Assembly (NCBI GenBank): GCA_963580455.1
Contig: OY756971.1
Location: 18,127,001-18,191,000, forward strand
Length of the DNA stretch: 64,000 nt
DNA from: Euonymus europaeus
Lineage: Eukaryota; Streptophyta; Magnoliopsida; Celastrales; Celastraceae
Reading direction: 5' to 3'
Made by a program: the position numbers and the translations under genes. Of this stretch, positions 21,492 through 32,341 are shown in pieces. A model generated the notes under the pieces. That model ran no database searches and was not told where the DNA came from. It saw only the letters and a program-made list of their open reading frames with translations. How positions within the stretch are numbered: position 1 is the first letter of the stretch; every line of letters starts with the position of its first letter.

Positions 21492-22276
21492 AGTTTGAAT
21501 ACTAGGCAATACCTACGTTATCATCCAGTTTCAACGGAAATCCCACCCTATCTGAGGCGTATAAGGTGGGTCTAGAAGTCTTATTATCAGGCAAACTTAA
21601 GCACCCAACTCAAAAATCAGATTTGGTCACTTTCTTGAGGTTTGATTGTGGTTTCCAGACTTGCAGGATGGAAGCTCAAAGAATGGATGTGAGACATCGG
21701 AATCTTGGTGGCCTTAATTAAGTTGGGACCATGCCCATTTGTCTCTTTTGTTTTTAAATCTGAATGTTGTGCTGTCTCTTATTTTCTCTCTCATTTTAAG
21801 ACGAAAAGTGAACTGCCAATAATTATGCCATGAGGGTCTTTTTCAAAATTGTTTTCTTTTTAATCCGAATGTTGATTACTTATATGATAAGAGTTAGCAT
21901 AAAACACAATTATGTTGCTTTCTTGGGGTCTTCTTTTGTCATGTGGAAGATGACTAGGGCCAAAAAAAATTGTCACTGTAGTTTATTTTGTAAACGACCT
22001 TTTGGAAATGCCTTGACCACTTCCTTCAGCGGGTTTCCTTTCAGTGTAAGATAAGAAATTTTAGACAGACCTAATTTATAGTATTGCTTATCCAAGGCCC
22101 CATTTATTGCTTGATTGGCTATATTTTTTGTGACCATATGTATTAGCTTCATAGAATAAAAAGTGGCAGTGATGAAATTCTTCTAGAGATTGCATTTAAC
22201 GTATATAGGAACTCACCGTGATTATCTATTGGATGTGCATTGGATAAATTCATGGACCCAAAGAGAAAGCAAAAGA

Positions 22277-22307
22277 AAATAATAATAATAATAATAATAA
22301 TAATAAT
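22277..22307. repeat. (AAT)n microsatellite
   Basis: About ten uninterrupted AAT units. The equivalent place in unit 1 (near 4131) has only a short A-rich run. Confidence 0.95.
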
Positions 22308-23852
22308 TTGAAGAATTTAATAAGAATGAGGTAAGAGAGATTCAAACCCAACCCATTTGAGGTATTGTCTAGGCTTTATTCCAAAACAAAATGCCCTCTG
22401 CAAAAATCATGATGAATCACGTTACCTCTAGATAACAAAGGTTTTTTAGGCTTTTAGGGATCAATTTTCCTGCCTGAGTGATAACAATAATTAAACGTAT
22501 GCCCATGGTCGCCCATATACATTTTGGGGTTAGAACTCGATTAAAATGTGCACAAGATTTTTGAGATCACTTTTGATGTTGAAGATATATATTTGTCTTT
22601 CATCGATTTTACGAATCTAACGGTATATTTTTTATTCAAAACAAAAATAAAAAATTGTATTAAATATTTTATTTGTTTATATCTAACTGCCTAGAACTAT
22701 TATGTACTTTTTATGTTGAATTTTTTTTGTTTTAAACAAAAAATATATCCTTACGTTCATTAAATCGATAAGAATACAAAAATAATTTTTTCAAATTTCT
22801 TAAAATATATTGGAGTCCAAAAATTAAATGTACGTGAGACAATTCCTCTATATATACGGTACTGATAGAGATCCCAAGTGATTTTCATCCCAAAAAAAAT
22901 TTTAGTAGAATGTGACACTCATCATTGTGTGTGATGACATCATATCAAAGAGTCCATTAAAAATTACACCCAATAAATGAATGGGTGTGATGACATCATA
23001 GCAAAGCGTCCATTGAAAATCAAACCCAATAAATAAACTACACATATCATTGAGATAATTTTAGGATAAAAATCATTAAAATCTTTATCATTTTTGTATA
23101 TTTGTCAACGTTTCCAAACTCATTTCTTATTTTCTCCCTTCAATTAGAGCGTAGAGGCCACCACTCAACCTCCAATTTTTTACAAATAAATGGGAAATGA
23201 ATGCAAAAGTATATTTATGGTGGAGGTGTCCGCTATCATGCCTTACTCAAGTAAAAACAAGGATTGAAATTTTATTTGGGTCACAGTATTCACATTTGTT
23301 TGTGGAATTTCATGTGTATTGTAGTGGAAGACTTACTGTTGACAGCTTAGACGAGTGATAAAACTTGATTAGTTGACTCAATTGAAATCATTCAATTATC
23401 TAAATTAAAAATGATAACGTGTGATTTAGGGCACTGGAAAGGAAACGGATCTTTAATTGAAACTCGGAGTTACAAAATTTTATCCGAAATTTAGGTCCAA
23501 ACATAACAATTTATTCAGTTAAAGTCGGGTTCAAATCTAAACACAAAATCTTATTCAATTCAGTTGTCCGGATCCTAACCAGAATTGCATTATTATCTGA
23601 CTTATTTGTCTAAATTTAAGTCAATCTAGATATCTAATCAACTAAGTACATTTGAAAATTCAAATTAATTTGGATCCGAACAAATAAAAATTTCGTAAAC
23701 ACTTATATATTATCCAACCCGAAATCATTTTTCCCCCACCCCTAAACGAAATCTGAAAAGCAAGTGGGGTGGTCGTTGCTAAATTGCAATGATTGCCGAT
23801 TATTACCTTACACAATTACCGTTTTAGAGTGAAATGTAAATCTAACAAGGAG

Positions 23853-23937
23853 TAAAATGGAGCTGGCTGCTACGGGGAGGGTCAGTGTCACACCGGACAA
23901 GCTGGTGTTCGAGGAGGAGTTACAAATCGAGCACTGT
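23853..23937 (+). pseudogene. Subtilase 3'-end relic in unit 2
   Basis: Same fragment as at 4992-5070, reading GRVSVTPDKLVFEEEL. It keeps LVF as in the intact gene where unit 1 reads LML. Only this short piece of the fibronectin-like tail is present. Confidence 0.75.
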
Positions 23938-24089
23938 GATGAAAATATAAATAAAAAATAAATAAAAATGGAGTGAAAAAAGAGTTATATATTACTTTAC
24001 AGTGGTTCAATCAATCTTAAGAAGATTTTTACATCCACCATGAAATACCCTCGAGTCTAGATCTCCATTCTACGTGCATAATTTATAAC

Positions 24090-24830
24090 AATTAACAAAC
24101 AGTGGACATAATATATTGTATATTCATCTTCCCCGAGAGAGGATTATATATAGGTAGGCCAAAGAGATCTAATTCTAGACTATGTGTACAACAAATGTTT
24201 CCTAATACAAAACTAATTACAATTATAGGAAAACTAATTGAATCGAATTATAGTATGACTTGTAGTATTTCCAATATGCAGCTCACGTAAACACTCCCCT
24301 CAAGTTGGTGCATAAAAATCTAACATGCCCAACTTGTCAAGTGAGTTGTAAAATACTTTTGTTAGGACATCAACAAACTGATTTTCAGACTTCACAAAAG
24401 GAACATCAATAAACTTTAACTCCAATTTTTCTTCGATGAAATTTCTATCAACTTCAACATGTTTCGTACGATCATGTTTACCGGGTTATGAGCTATAGCA
24501 ATGGTAGATTTATTGTCACAATACAGCGGCATAACAATTTTAGGCTTGAAACCTAGATCTCGCATGACATTCTTAACCCATAGTAATTCACATATACCGT
24601 GTGACATCGCCCTATATTCAGCTTTAGCACTTGATCTAGCTACGCCTTTTTGTTTCATACTTCTCCATGTAACAAGGTTACCACCAACAAAGGTAACATA
24701 GCCAGAAATAGAATGCGTATCAGTATTATCACCTATCCAATCAGCATTTGTATAGCCCTCAACATGTAAATGGTCACTCTTACGAAACATAACACCTCCA
24801 AAGCTCTGCCATCCTGTTTAATATTGACAG
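24090..24830 (-). mobile_element. Ty1/copia 3' end: RNase H, polypurine tract and LTR
   Basis: Minus-strand insertion absent from unit 1. RNase H lies at 24416-24823 with GYTNADWIGDNTDTHSISGY, SSAKAEYRAMSHGICE and YCDNKSTIAIAHNPV. Downstream on the minus strand a polypurine tract AACTTGAGGGGAG (plus 24294-24306) abuts a sequence beginning TGTTTACG at 24293, the expected start of the 3' LTR. The LTR runs to about 24090; its far end is approximate. The rest of the element is missing. Confidence 0.8.
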
Positions 24831-25647
24831 ATTTTCGGGTTAATTCATAAATTTTGGATGAATTATTACTCGCAGAATATCCATATTCATCAAGACTTCA
24901 ACCATCGAATTTGCAAATACTTGACATAAAATTTGACCGGAGACAAAAGTTTGCATATCCATCTCATAGAATGTGAATGTTGATATTGAAGGCAGAAGCG
25001 AGAAAGGATCTTGGCATTGATACAATGTTCCAATATCATGATATATAAGTGATGTAGGATATATTTGTCATATAAAAGGGATATACTTATATTTTTGTGT
25101 TTGTTCATAAGCTCCCTTTTGAGTAAGCCATACCTTGTCGGAAGCGGAACGGCAAGGCCGAATTTATTTAGAGGCTCAAATTGGCGTTTAAAGTTTTTTA
25201 GGGACTAAACTGATTTTTTATAATTTTCTGTTTTAAGTGCCTAGGGCATTTTAGTCTTTTATGCTAGATTTTGCCCTCATTTTAGTCTTTTGTGTTAGAT
25301 TTTGCCCTCGTTAAGATTTGTTTTGGTCTTTGGAGCCTAAATTCTGAAAATTATTAACAAAACTTTGAGAGCATTTGTCTCCTTCTCGGTTGATTCTGAT
25401 CTAGTTTCTTTTGAATGTTGGTTCAATCGATTTTATACTTATTCTGACTGAGTCAACAAATATAAGTTGATAGACAAAAGAGTATAAAGATTCGATTTAG
25501 GAAGACCTATGTGAAATGCCAACCTAAAATTTCATAGAAGTTCTTAATTTACAATAAATTATATATTTAAACAGAAATATAAAACAAATTTAATGTTATC
25601 TCACAAAACCAAAAAATAAAATTGATTGCTATCTTATCTCTCACACA

Positions 25648-25790
25648 TTGAAGGTCCACGACAGATAGAAGAAACAAGAAGAGCATTCCACTGGCATTCC
25701 GAGGGCACGGGTCAATGGACGGGTCCTTAGGTCCCGCCCCAACCTAAGAAGAGCAGGTTTTTGGTTTTCTTATATGGGAAGAAATAGTAG
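25648..25790 (+). pseudogene. Subtilase 3'-end relic split by a 60-bp GC-rich insert
   Basis: CATTGAAGGTCCAC and then CAGGTTTTTGGTTTTCTTA match the coding sequence IEGPQLMKQVQVFGFLSWEE of the intact genes. Between them lies a GC-rich insert, and AAGAAGAGCA is repeated at 25676-25685 and 25746-25755 on its two sides. The rest of the gene is absent. Confidence 0.75.
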
Positions 25791-25938
25791 TGATAGATAG
25801 TTCAGGCTAGTAAACAGTCCATAGAGTCCTATTTCATTGCAACATTATATTAGAATATGATATTCTATTGTAAGTAAGTGTACAATGAAATATTACAATG
25901 AAATATGATATTATATTATAATTATATAATAAAATATT

Positions 25939-26040
25939 AATAACGAAATATGATATTCCATTGTAAATTTATAATATAATATAAAATATTAATAACGAAA
26001 TATGATATTCCATTGTAAATTTATAATATAATATAATATT
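25939..26040. repeat. 52-bp tandem repeat, AT-rich
   Basis: Two units, 25939-25990 and 25991-26040, both starting AATAACGAAATATGATATTC and nearly identical. A diverged further unit (GAAATATGATATT) lies just upstream. Confidence 0.9.
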
Positions 26041-26082
26041 ACAATAAAATATGTTATATGAGTTGTTTAGGGTCGTGACATA

Positions 26083-26160
26083 TAACATTTTTGGGGAAGA
26101 AATTGGAGGTAATCATGCGGTAAAAAGTCCTATAGTGGCCACAAGTATAAACCCATACAT
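26083..26160 (+). pseudogene. Subtilase 3'-end relic
   Basis: The frame reads FGEEIGGNHAVKSPIVATSI, matching the last 25 residues of the subtilases (SWEEVGGKHVVKSPIVA). Unit 1 lacks it at the corresponding place. Confidence 0.8.
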
Positions 26161-26223
26161 TACTGCCTACAATAATTGTTTTTCTTTTCTTAAATTATTT
26201 ATGTGGCCACCACTTGCAAGTCA

Positions 26224-26254
26224 AACACACACACACACAATATATATATATATA
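26224..26254. repeat. (AC)n(AT)n microsatellite
   Basis: About eight AC units followed by about seven AT units. Confidence 0.95.
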
Positions 26255-27183
26255 CCCAATCAAATTAATGCTTAATGGGCACTAAAATTCACACAAAGCT
26301 GGCATCCAATTTGTGAGAAAGTCATTGTTTTTACCTTATTTGCTGTAACAAATCAAAGATTTCAATTGAGAGCAAACATAAATATAAATACATTTTGCAT
26401 CCGGCACATGGTGGGCTAAGAAAAACAATAATTTAAATCGTTGTCGTGATCAAAACTTCCACTTTACACAGAAATCCAAGTCTCCCCACCATCTATTTCA
26501 TTACCTTTCCTTAGAATTGGTCCTTAAATCTGTAGGTCTAGTGAAACAAAAATATATTCCGAGAATGTAAAATTGTTAAACATTTTTCATGTTGAATTTA
26601 TTTTTGTTTCAAATAAAAATATATCGTTCGATTCAATAGACTGAATACTACACATTTATTAATTTTTTAAAAAATATTTTTTATCTCAAAATGCTACTAC
26701 AATCGAACTTACAACAGAGTTATTACATTAACTCATGGGTGGAACCACCCACGATTGTGGACAGCTGTCCCCTTGATTTTAATTTTTTTTGTAGTATTAA
26801 TTTTATTTTAAAAATAATTTTTATTAATATACTCTTTTACACGTCTATCTTTAGTCAATAAATAAAATCGGGCCGTATGTTAAGGAAGTTCATAGCCCAG
26901 ATGAATGATTTAATGATTATTTAGTTATATATATTTAGAAGAAATAAAAATGTTTTAAGTTATTATGTAAAATCATTGAGAATTTTTAGCTCACAATTGT
27001 AATCGTATAGTATACGAGACTCTGTTTGCGGAATTATAATGGAAAAACATTAATTAGGAGGAAGGTCATGCGTGATTGGGTGGACCAACCTAGATAGATT
27101 GACATATATGGACAAATTGGAAAAACAAATTAAAAATAGAGAAGTGCAGGAATTAAATTGAATTTCCCGTACTTCTCAAGCTC

Positions 27184-27190
27184 TATATAA
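27184..27190 (+). promoter_or_regulatory. TATA box of subtilase copy 2
   Basis: TATATAA lies 46 bases before the ATG at 27236, in the same position as TATAAA in copy 1. The sequence from about 27030 to the ATG closely follows 8795-8986, so the core promoter is retained although the frame is broken. Confidence 0.65.
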
Positions 27191-27235
27191 TCACCAGCCA
27201 AACTATATTCTAAAATCATCTCCTCCTCTTCAATA

Positions 27236-29522
27236 ATGGCTCCTCACCATGTTTCCTCCCTGTATATTTTGTGCCTTTCCTTGGTCACTGTCTTACAACC
27301 CACATTGGCACAATCAGAAAACTACATCATCCACATGGACCCATCAGCCATGCCTAAAGCCTTCTCTGGTCAGCATAACTGGTATCTGTCTACTCTAAGC
27401 ACCATATCCGATGCCTCCACCGCCACTGAACTCTTGTCTTCATCTAAACTCATCTATACTTACGCTAATGTTATGAATGGATTTAGTGCAAGTCTCACCT
27501 CTTCTGAGCTTGAGGCCTTAAAAACCACCCCTGGATACATTTTTTTCTCTCAAGGACTTGCCCGTGCAGAAGGACATAACCCACACATCCCAATTCCTCG
27601 GCCTGAATGCGAATGCCGGAGCATGGCCGATGTCAAAATACGGTCAGGATGTCATTGTTGGAGTTGTGGACACTGGTGTTTGGCCGGAAAGTGAGAGTTA
27701 TAACGATGAAGGGATGAGTGGAGTGCCTCCACGATGGAAAGGCACATGTGAAAGTGGTACCCAATTCAACTCTTCACTGTGCAACAAGAAGCTAATTGGA
27801 GCTCGTTACTTCAACAGAGGCATCATTGCGAAGCTGCCGAAAAATATGACCATATCGATGAACTCCACGCGTGACACTGAGGGACATGGCACCCACACCT
27901 CCTCCACCGTTGCAGGAAACTATGTGAAGGATGCTTCGTATTACGGCTATGCAGCGGGAACCGCTACTGGTGTCGCTCCTCGTTCACATGTGGCCATGTA
28001 CAAGGCTCTATGGGAAGAAGGAGCTGTTACATCCGATATAATTGCTGCCATTGATCAAGCAATTAGTGACGGTGTAGATGTGTTGTCCATGTCATTGGGA
28101 CTAAATGGGCTCCCATTGTATAACGACCCTATTGCCTTGGCCACATTTGCAGCAGTAGAAAAAGGTATATTTGTGTCCACCTCTGCGGGAAATAACGGAC
28201 CTTATATTGAGACGCTCCATAATGGCATACCTTGGGTGCTAACTGTTGCTGCCGGTACGATCGATCGTGAATTCAGTGCAGTTTTGGGTCTTGGAAGTGG
28301 AGTGAAAGTGTCAGGCTCTGCTCTCTATACGGGGACTTATAATTCAACCCAGAATCCGATAGTATTCATGGGTGAATGTAAGAATGCGATGGAGTTGAAC
28401 AAACTCGGGAACAAGATCGTTGTGTGTGAAGACAAGAACGAGTCTCTAAGTAGCCAAGTTGATATGGTAATGAAAGCCAATCTCACTGGAGGTATTTTCA
28501 TCACCAATCTTACAGACTTGGAATTCTTCATCCAAAGCTCATTTCCTGCAATATTCATGAAAGTAAAAGATGGCGAAACAATCAAAGACTACATCAAGAC
28601 CAACAAAGAAGCAAAAGCGAGCTTGGCATTTAGAATTACAAATCTTGGTACAAAACCACGACCAAGTGTTACTGACTACAGCTCGAGAGGACCATCACAG
28701 AGCTGCCCATTTGTTCTTAAGCCTGATATTATGGCTCCTGGTGACATGGTCTTGGCAGCATGGCCTTCAAACATTCCAGTAGGACAGGTCAATTCAAAAC
28801 TTCAGTTCACCAATTTCGCTTTATTATCAGGGACATCAATGGCATGTCCTCATGCAGCCGGAGTTGGCGCGCTTTTGAAGGCAGCGCATCCAGAATGGAG
28901 CCCCGCTGCCATCCGGTCTGCTATGATGACATCTGCTGATGTTACAGACAACACGCAGAAGCCAATCACCGACTCCGGCGACGATTTCAAGGCAGCATCT
29001 CCTATTGCCATGGGAGCCGGTCAAGTCAATCCAAATAAAGCACTAGACCCTGGACTCATATACGATGCGGGTGTGAACGATTATGTGAATCTTCTTTGCG
29101 GATTAGGGTTCACAGTGAAGCAAATCCAAGCCATCACGAGGTCATCTACTAACAATTGCTCTGCTCCATCATTGGACCTTAACTACCCTTCGTTCATTGC
29201 ATTTTTTAACGTGAATAACTCCAAATCAGACACGACAATCGTCCGAGAATTTCATAGAACAGTGACGAATGTTGGTGAGGGAATGTCTACCTACATTGCT
29301 AAGGTCCCGACCTTGGAGGGGCTTAAGGTCAGTGTCACACCAGACAAGCTGGTGTTCAAGGAGAAGAACGAGAAGCAGAGTTACAAATTGAACATTGAAG
29401 GTCCACAATTGATGAAACAAGTGCAGGTTTTTGGTTTTCTTAGCTGGGAAGAAGTTGGGGGCAAACATGTGGTCAGCAGTCCTATAGTGGCCACAAGCAT
29501 TGACTCAGATACAAGTGGTTAA
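27236..29522 (+). pseudogene. SBT1: Subtilisin-like protease copy 2, broken by a one-base frameshift
   Basis: Close paralogue of 8987-11275, intronless and otherwise full length. The first 101 codons from ATG 27236 give the signal peptide (ending QPTLAQS) and most of the I9 prodomain. At 27540-27546 there are seven T where copy 1 has six. This shifts the frame, and the ATG frame ends at 27694 after 152 codons. From about 27550 the second frame is open to the TAA at 29520-29522 and keeps every catalytic motif: VVDTGVWPES, GHGTHTSS, SAGNNGP and SGTSMACPHAAG. There are no other breaks, so the lesion is recent, polymorphic or a homopolymer sequencing error. If real, no active enzyme is expected, because the catalytic part loses its signal peptide and prodomain start. 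Confidence 0.9.
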
Positions 29523-30037
29523 AACAAGAATTTAAACTTATTTACCTTGGCAACTACTTTCAAGCCAAGTGCAGTTCTAACTGTATCGAATAAGCCTATT
29601 TTTACACAATATATAAAGTGATAATCATTTTGCTGTTTGTGGTTCCAGTCTGCAGGATAAGATTTTGTGTGGTTTTAATCATTCTGTGATTTCTGAGGAC
29701 CATAATGTACCAAGAAATCCGCAAGATGAGTCAACTTTTGAGTCAACTTGGCGCATGCATGTGGTTGATGTCCAACAAAACACATACACAATGCGCGCAT
29801 CTGTTGGGTCTTAGTCAAGCAGCAGTGATGACTTTGGGTAGTGAGTGGCCGACATGGCCAAACTCTGCTCGTATCCAGCTTTATGGCACATCTGCCTCCC
29901 AGAAAAGAACGCAAACCATCCAAAATCTTCAATATATGATGGTAGAAATCTACACAACGTACAAAATCCCAATTTATATCCATTCCTCTGTCAGTTAATG
30001 ATATCTTCTACGTTTCTCACAAAATTATATATTATTA
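29523..30037. repeat. 3' flank of subtilase copy 2
   Basis: Paralogous to the sequence after copy 1 (11276-12050). Contains the probable 3' UTR and no supported gene. Open frames on both strands here are short and not conserved. Confidence 0.75.
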
Positions 30038-30430
30038 TTTTTGGTTTTCTTAGCTGAGAAGAAGTCGGAGCCAAACATTGACTCAGATTTTAGTGGTTAG
30101 AACAAGAATGTAAACTTACTTACTTGGCTACTAGTTTCAAGCCAAAATTACAGTTCTAAGTGTATCGAATAAGCCTATTTTGCAATATAATATATAAAGT
30201 GATAATTCTGCTGGTAGTGGCTCCAGTTAAATTCAAGATAAGATCTTGTGTAGTGTGGTTTTAATCATTTTGTGATTTCTGAAGACCATAATGTGCCAAG
30301 AAATGTGTAAGAGAGTCAACTTTAGATACCAAAAGCGAACAAAAACAGTATAAACTATTACGTTGTGGACAAATTTGTTTCTGTCTTGGCGCATATGCAT
30401 GTGCTGAAGGTGTCCAATAACGATTGTTTT
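30038..30430 (+). pseudogene. Subtilase 3'-end relic with duplicated 3' flank
   Basis: 30038-30101 matches the gene end: TTTGGTTTTCTTAGCTGAGA (a stop replaces Trp of SWEE), then EVGAKH, a gap, and IDSDFSG before a TAG. The following 330 bases match 29523-29780 in order (TTTCAAGCCAA, TATCGAATAAGCCTATTTT, GACCATAATGT). This is a direct local duplication of the gene end plus its flank. Confidence 0.85.
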
Positions 30431-30511
30431 TGGTAACTGGGAATTCTCAATTGTTGGGAAAAAATTACGAAATAGATGATATTTTCCCCTATTATAATAG
30501 TCTGCTGCTGG

Positions 30512-30690
30512 CATGGGCGGATCCAACCTACTTTGCACGTGGAGTCGAATTTATATATAAAAGGAGCACAACAAGCTTATGGGGATTCGGGGCAGTATCT
30601 CAGAATTTTTTTAATGACTATTATTGAATAATGATCGATCTAAAAAACATGAAAATCATCCGATTCATCTTTTTATTTTTTAAATCAACA
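30512..30690. mobile_element. Decayed hAT-type terminus
   Basis: CATGGGCGGATCCAACCTA resembles hAT inverted ends of the CAGGGGCGGATCCA kind. About 60-100 bases on, GGGGATTCGGGGCAGTATCT and a following TTTTTTTAATG stretch correspond to GGGGCTCGGGGGCAGCACCT and TTTTTTTTAATG of the hAT element at 31552. The other end and a target duplication were not found. Confidence 0.4.
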
Positions 30691-31543
30691 AAAATAAAGA
30701 AACTAGTGTGCAAATTAGCCTCCATGTAAGAAATATAACTTGAAGGAGTCCTGATTCAATTGTTTGTTTTTTTTATTTTTATAATGTCAGTGAATTGTGC
30801 GGTGTTTAAAGTTATTGAAATTATAGTAACTCTCCCACCACGTTGTGACCATAATCCGACCATATCTATCATAGAAATCATATGACGTGGTTCATACTCA
30901 TGCAGCTTGATTACTTTAATTTAAGTCTTAAAAAAATCATCTGACTTAATTAAATGTTAGGGTTTCATACTACTATGTCCTTCATTGCAATCTTACAAGA
31001 TTCATGGCCCAATCAAATTACGAATAAATCCCTCATAATTTTTTGGACAAAATTACCCTTCTAAACCTAAAATATACCATCTGACCTCTTTCGTTCCTCC
31101 TCTCTGATGTAAGCATAGTGAGAAGGAAGAAACCAGAGCGGCTTGAACCTGTTAATTCTCGAACGAATAACAGGAACAAATTCAATCTTGGAATCGTTGA
31201 TTCGACGAATACCGGAACCAAATGTCAACTCGTCGTTGAGTCTGAGAATATATACCCAAAGAATTGAACTCAAATTGCTGACCCAGCTTAATATCCAAAG
31301 TCAAAAACTGACTGGCCTTTTGCAGGCTTACATCCACAAATTACTTCAATGTGCTAAGAGTAACAGCTGAAATGGAAACTAGATAATGATGACAAAATGA
31401 AAGGCATACCACAAACTAAAGTAAAGGAAACAAGTAATATAAAATATTCATGATTGCGATCACGATAGGAGCTGCTGATTTGGATGATACGGTGATCATA
31501 TCTTCCATGCCTGCCTCGGTCAAACTTCTCCAAAAATGCATGG
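30691..31543. other. Intergenic, no gene recognised
   Basis: No family is recognisable on either strand. Overlapping short frames on both strands between 31030 and 31600 differ in phase and none carries a known motif. Confidence 0.45.
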
Positions 31544-31551
31544 GCCATGCA

Positions 31552-32287
31552 CAGGGCGGACGCAGGATTTTGGGTGAGGGCGGGCAAAGGCATGCGGGGC
31601 TCGGGGGCAGCACCTCCGGATTTTTTTTAATGTAATTATGCCTTGAAAAATATCAAAAATAACACTAAAAATCAACACTTCATACAATAGAAATAAGTAC
31701 TAATTAAAAGTTAATTTACAAATGTCCTCGACGATTTTTCATATTTTGAAATCGTTTCATGATGATCTCATTTGGAATAGTATCAAACACATCTTTCTCA
31801 ATGAACACAACTAAACTATCATTTAACCATTGGTCACCCATTTCGTTCCGAAGTCGATTTTTGATAATCTTCATAGCAAAAAATGCTCTTTCGACTGTAG
31901 CAGTTGCAACTGGTAGAATCAATGTCAAACTTATAAGTCTATAAACTAGTTTGTAAATAATATGTCTTCTAGTATAAATCATTTTTTGAGCAAGATCACT
32001 AATTCCTTTTAATGCTAAGAAAATAATGCTAGAGCGCATATCAATAACAAAAGTATCAAGTTGTTGGCTGCTGCTTGATAATTAGCAATCACCAATTACA
32101 ATTAGGTGAGAGGTAGGGAGGTAGCCAGGTAGGGCTTCAAGCCTTCAAACCAAAAGTGAGAGATACAATATAAAAGTGGGTTGGGCTGGTATAGGGAGGG
32201 GGAGGGCTAAAGGCCCATAATATAAGAAAAAAAAATTCAGAATTCAGAATTCAGGGTGGGCAATTGCCTAACATGCGTCCGCACCTG
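31552..32287 (-). mobile_element. Internally deleted hAT transposon with 8-bp target duplication
   Basis: The ends are inverted repeats: left CAGGGCGGACGCA, right (reverse complement) CAGGTGCGGACGCA. The 736-bp element is flanked by perfect 8-bp direct repeats GCCATGCA at 31544-31551 and 32288-32295, the size typical of hAT. Inside, the minus strand keeps the C-terminal dimerisation domain of the transposase. The rest of the transposase is lost, so the element could move only with help from an intact relative. Confidence 0.9.
31716..32039 (-). pseudogene. hAT transposase C-terminal dimerisation domain
   Basis: Open frame of 107 residues containing LILPVATATVERAFFAMKII and then KNRLRNEMGDQWLND, the hallmark of the hAT dimerisation region as found in plant zinc-finger MYM-like transposases. 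The catalytic RNase-H-like core and BED finger are missing. The first codon shown is an internal Met, not a true start. Confidence 0.85.
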
Positions 32288-32341
32288 GCCATGCATGCCA
32301 CATCACTCTCTCTCGCCTCTCTCTCATCCCTTCTCCTTCTC

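Larger units (their letters stand above)
21492..24090. repeat. Upstream block of subtilase unit 2 (paralogous to 3223-5250)
   Basis: This is the second copy of the block described at 3220-5250, co-linear with small deletions and two extra stretches (about 22280-22780 and 22870-23095). No gene is supported. The last 250 bases, from the ACAAGGAGTAAAATGGAGCT stretch near 23845, match unit 1 almost base for base, while the earlier part is more diverged. That suggests recent exchange or uneven constraint. Confidence 0.85.
24831..26970. other. Intergenic part of unit 2 with small repeats
   Basis: Co-linear with 5230-6290 of unit 1 but interrupted. 25030-25560 has no match there and includes LTR-like text with a 31-bp tandem repeat (25249-25310, TTTTAGTCTTTTxTGxTAGA). 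25860-26044 is AT-rich tandem sequence. 26290-26790 matches 5745-6210. No complete gene is present; two subtilase tail relics are listed separately. Confidence 0.6.

Noticed and set aside
31033..31613. Several overlapping minus-strand frames that might be exons of an unknown gene
   Set aside because: The frames differ in phase, lack known motifs, and the last runs into the hAT element.
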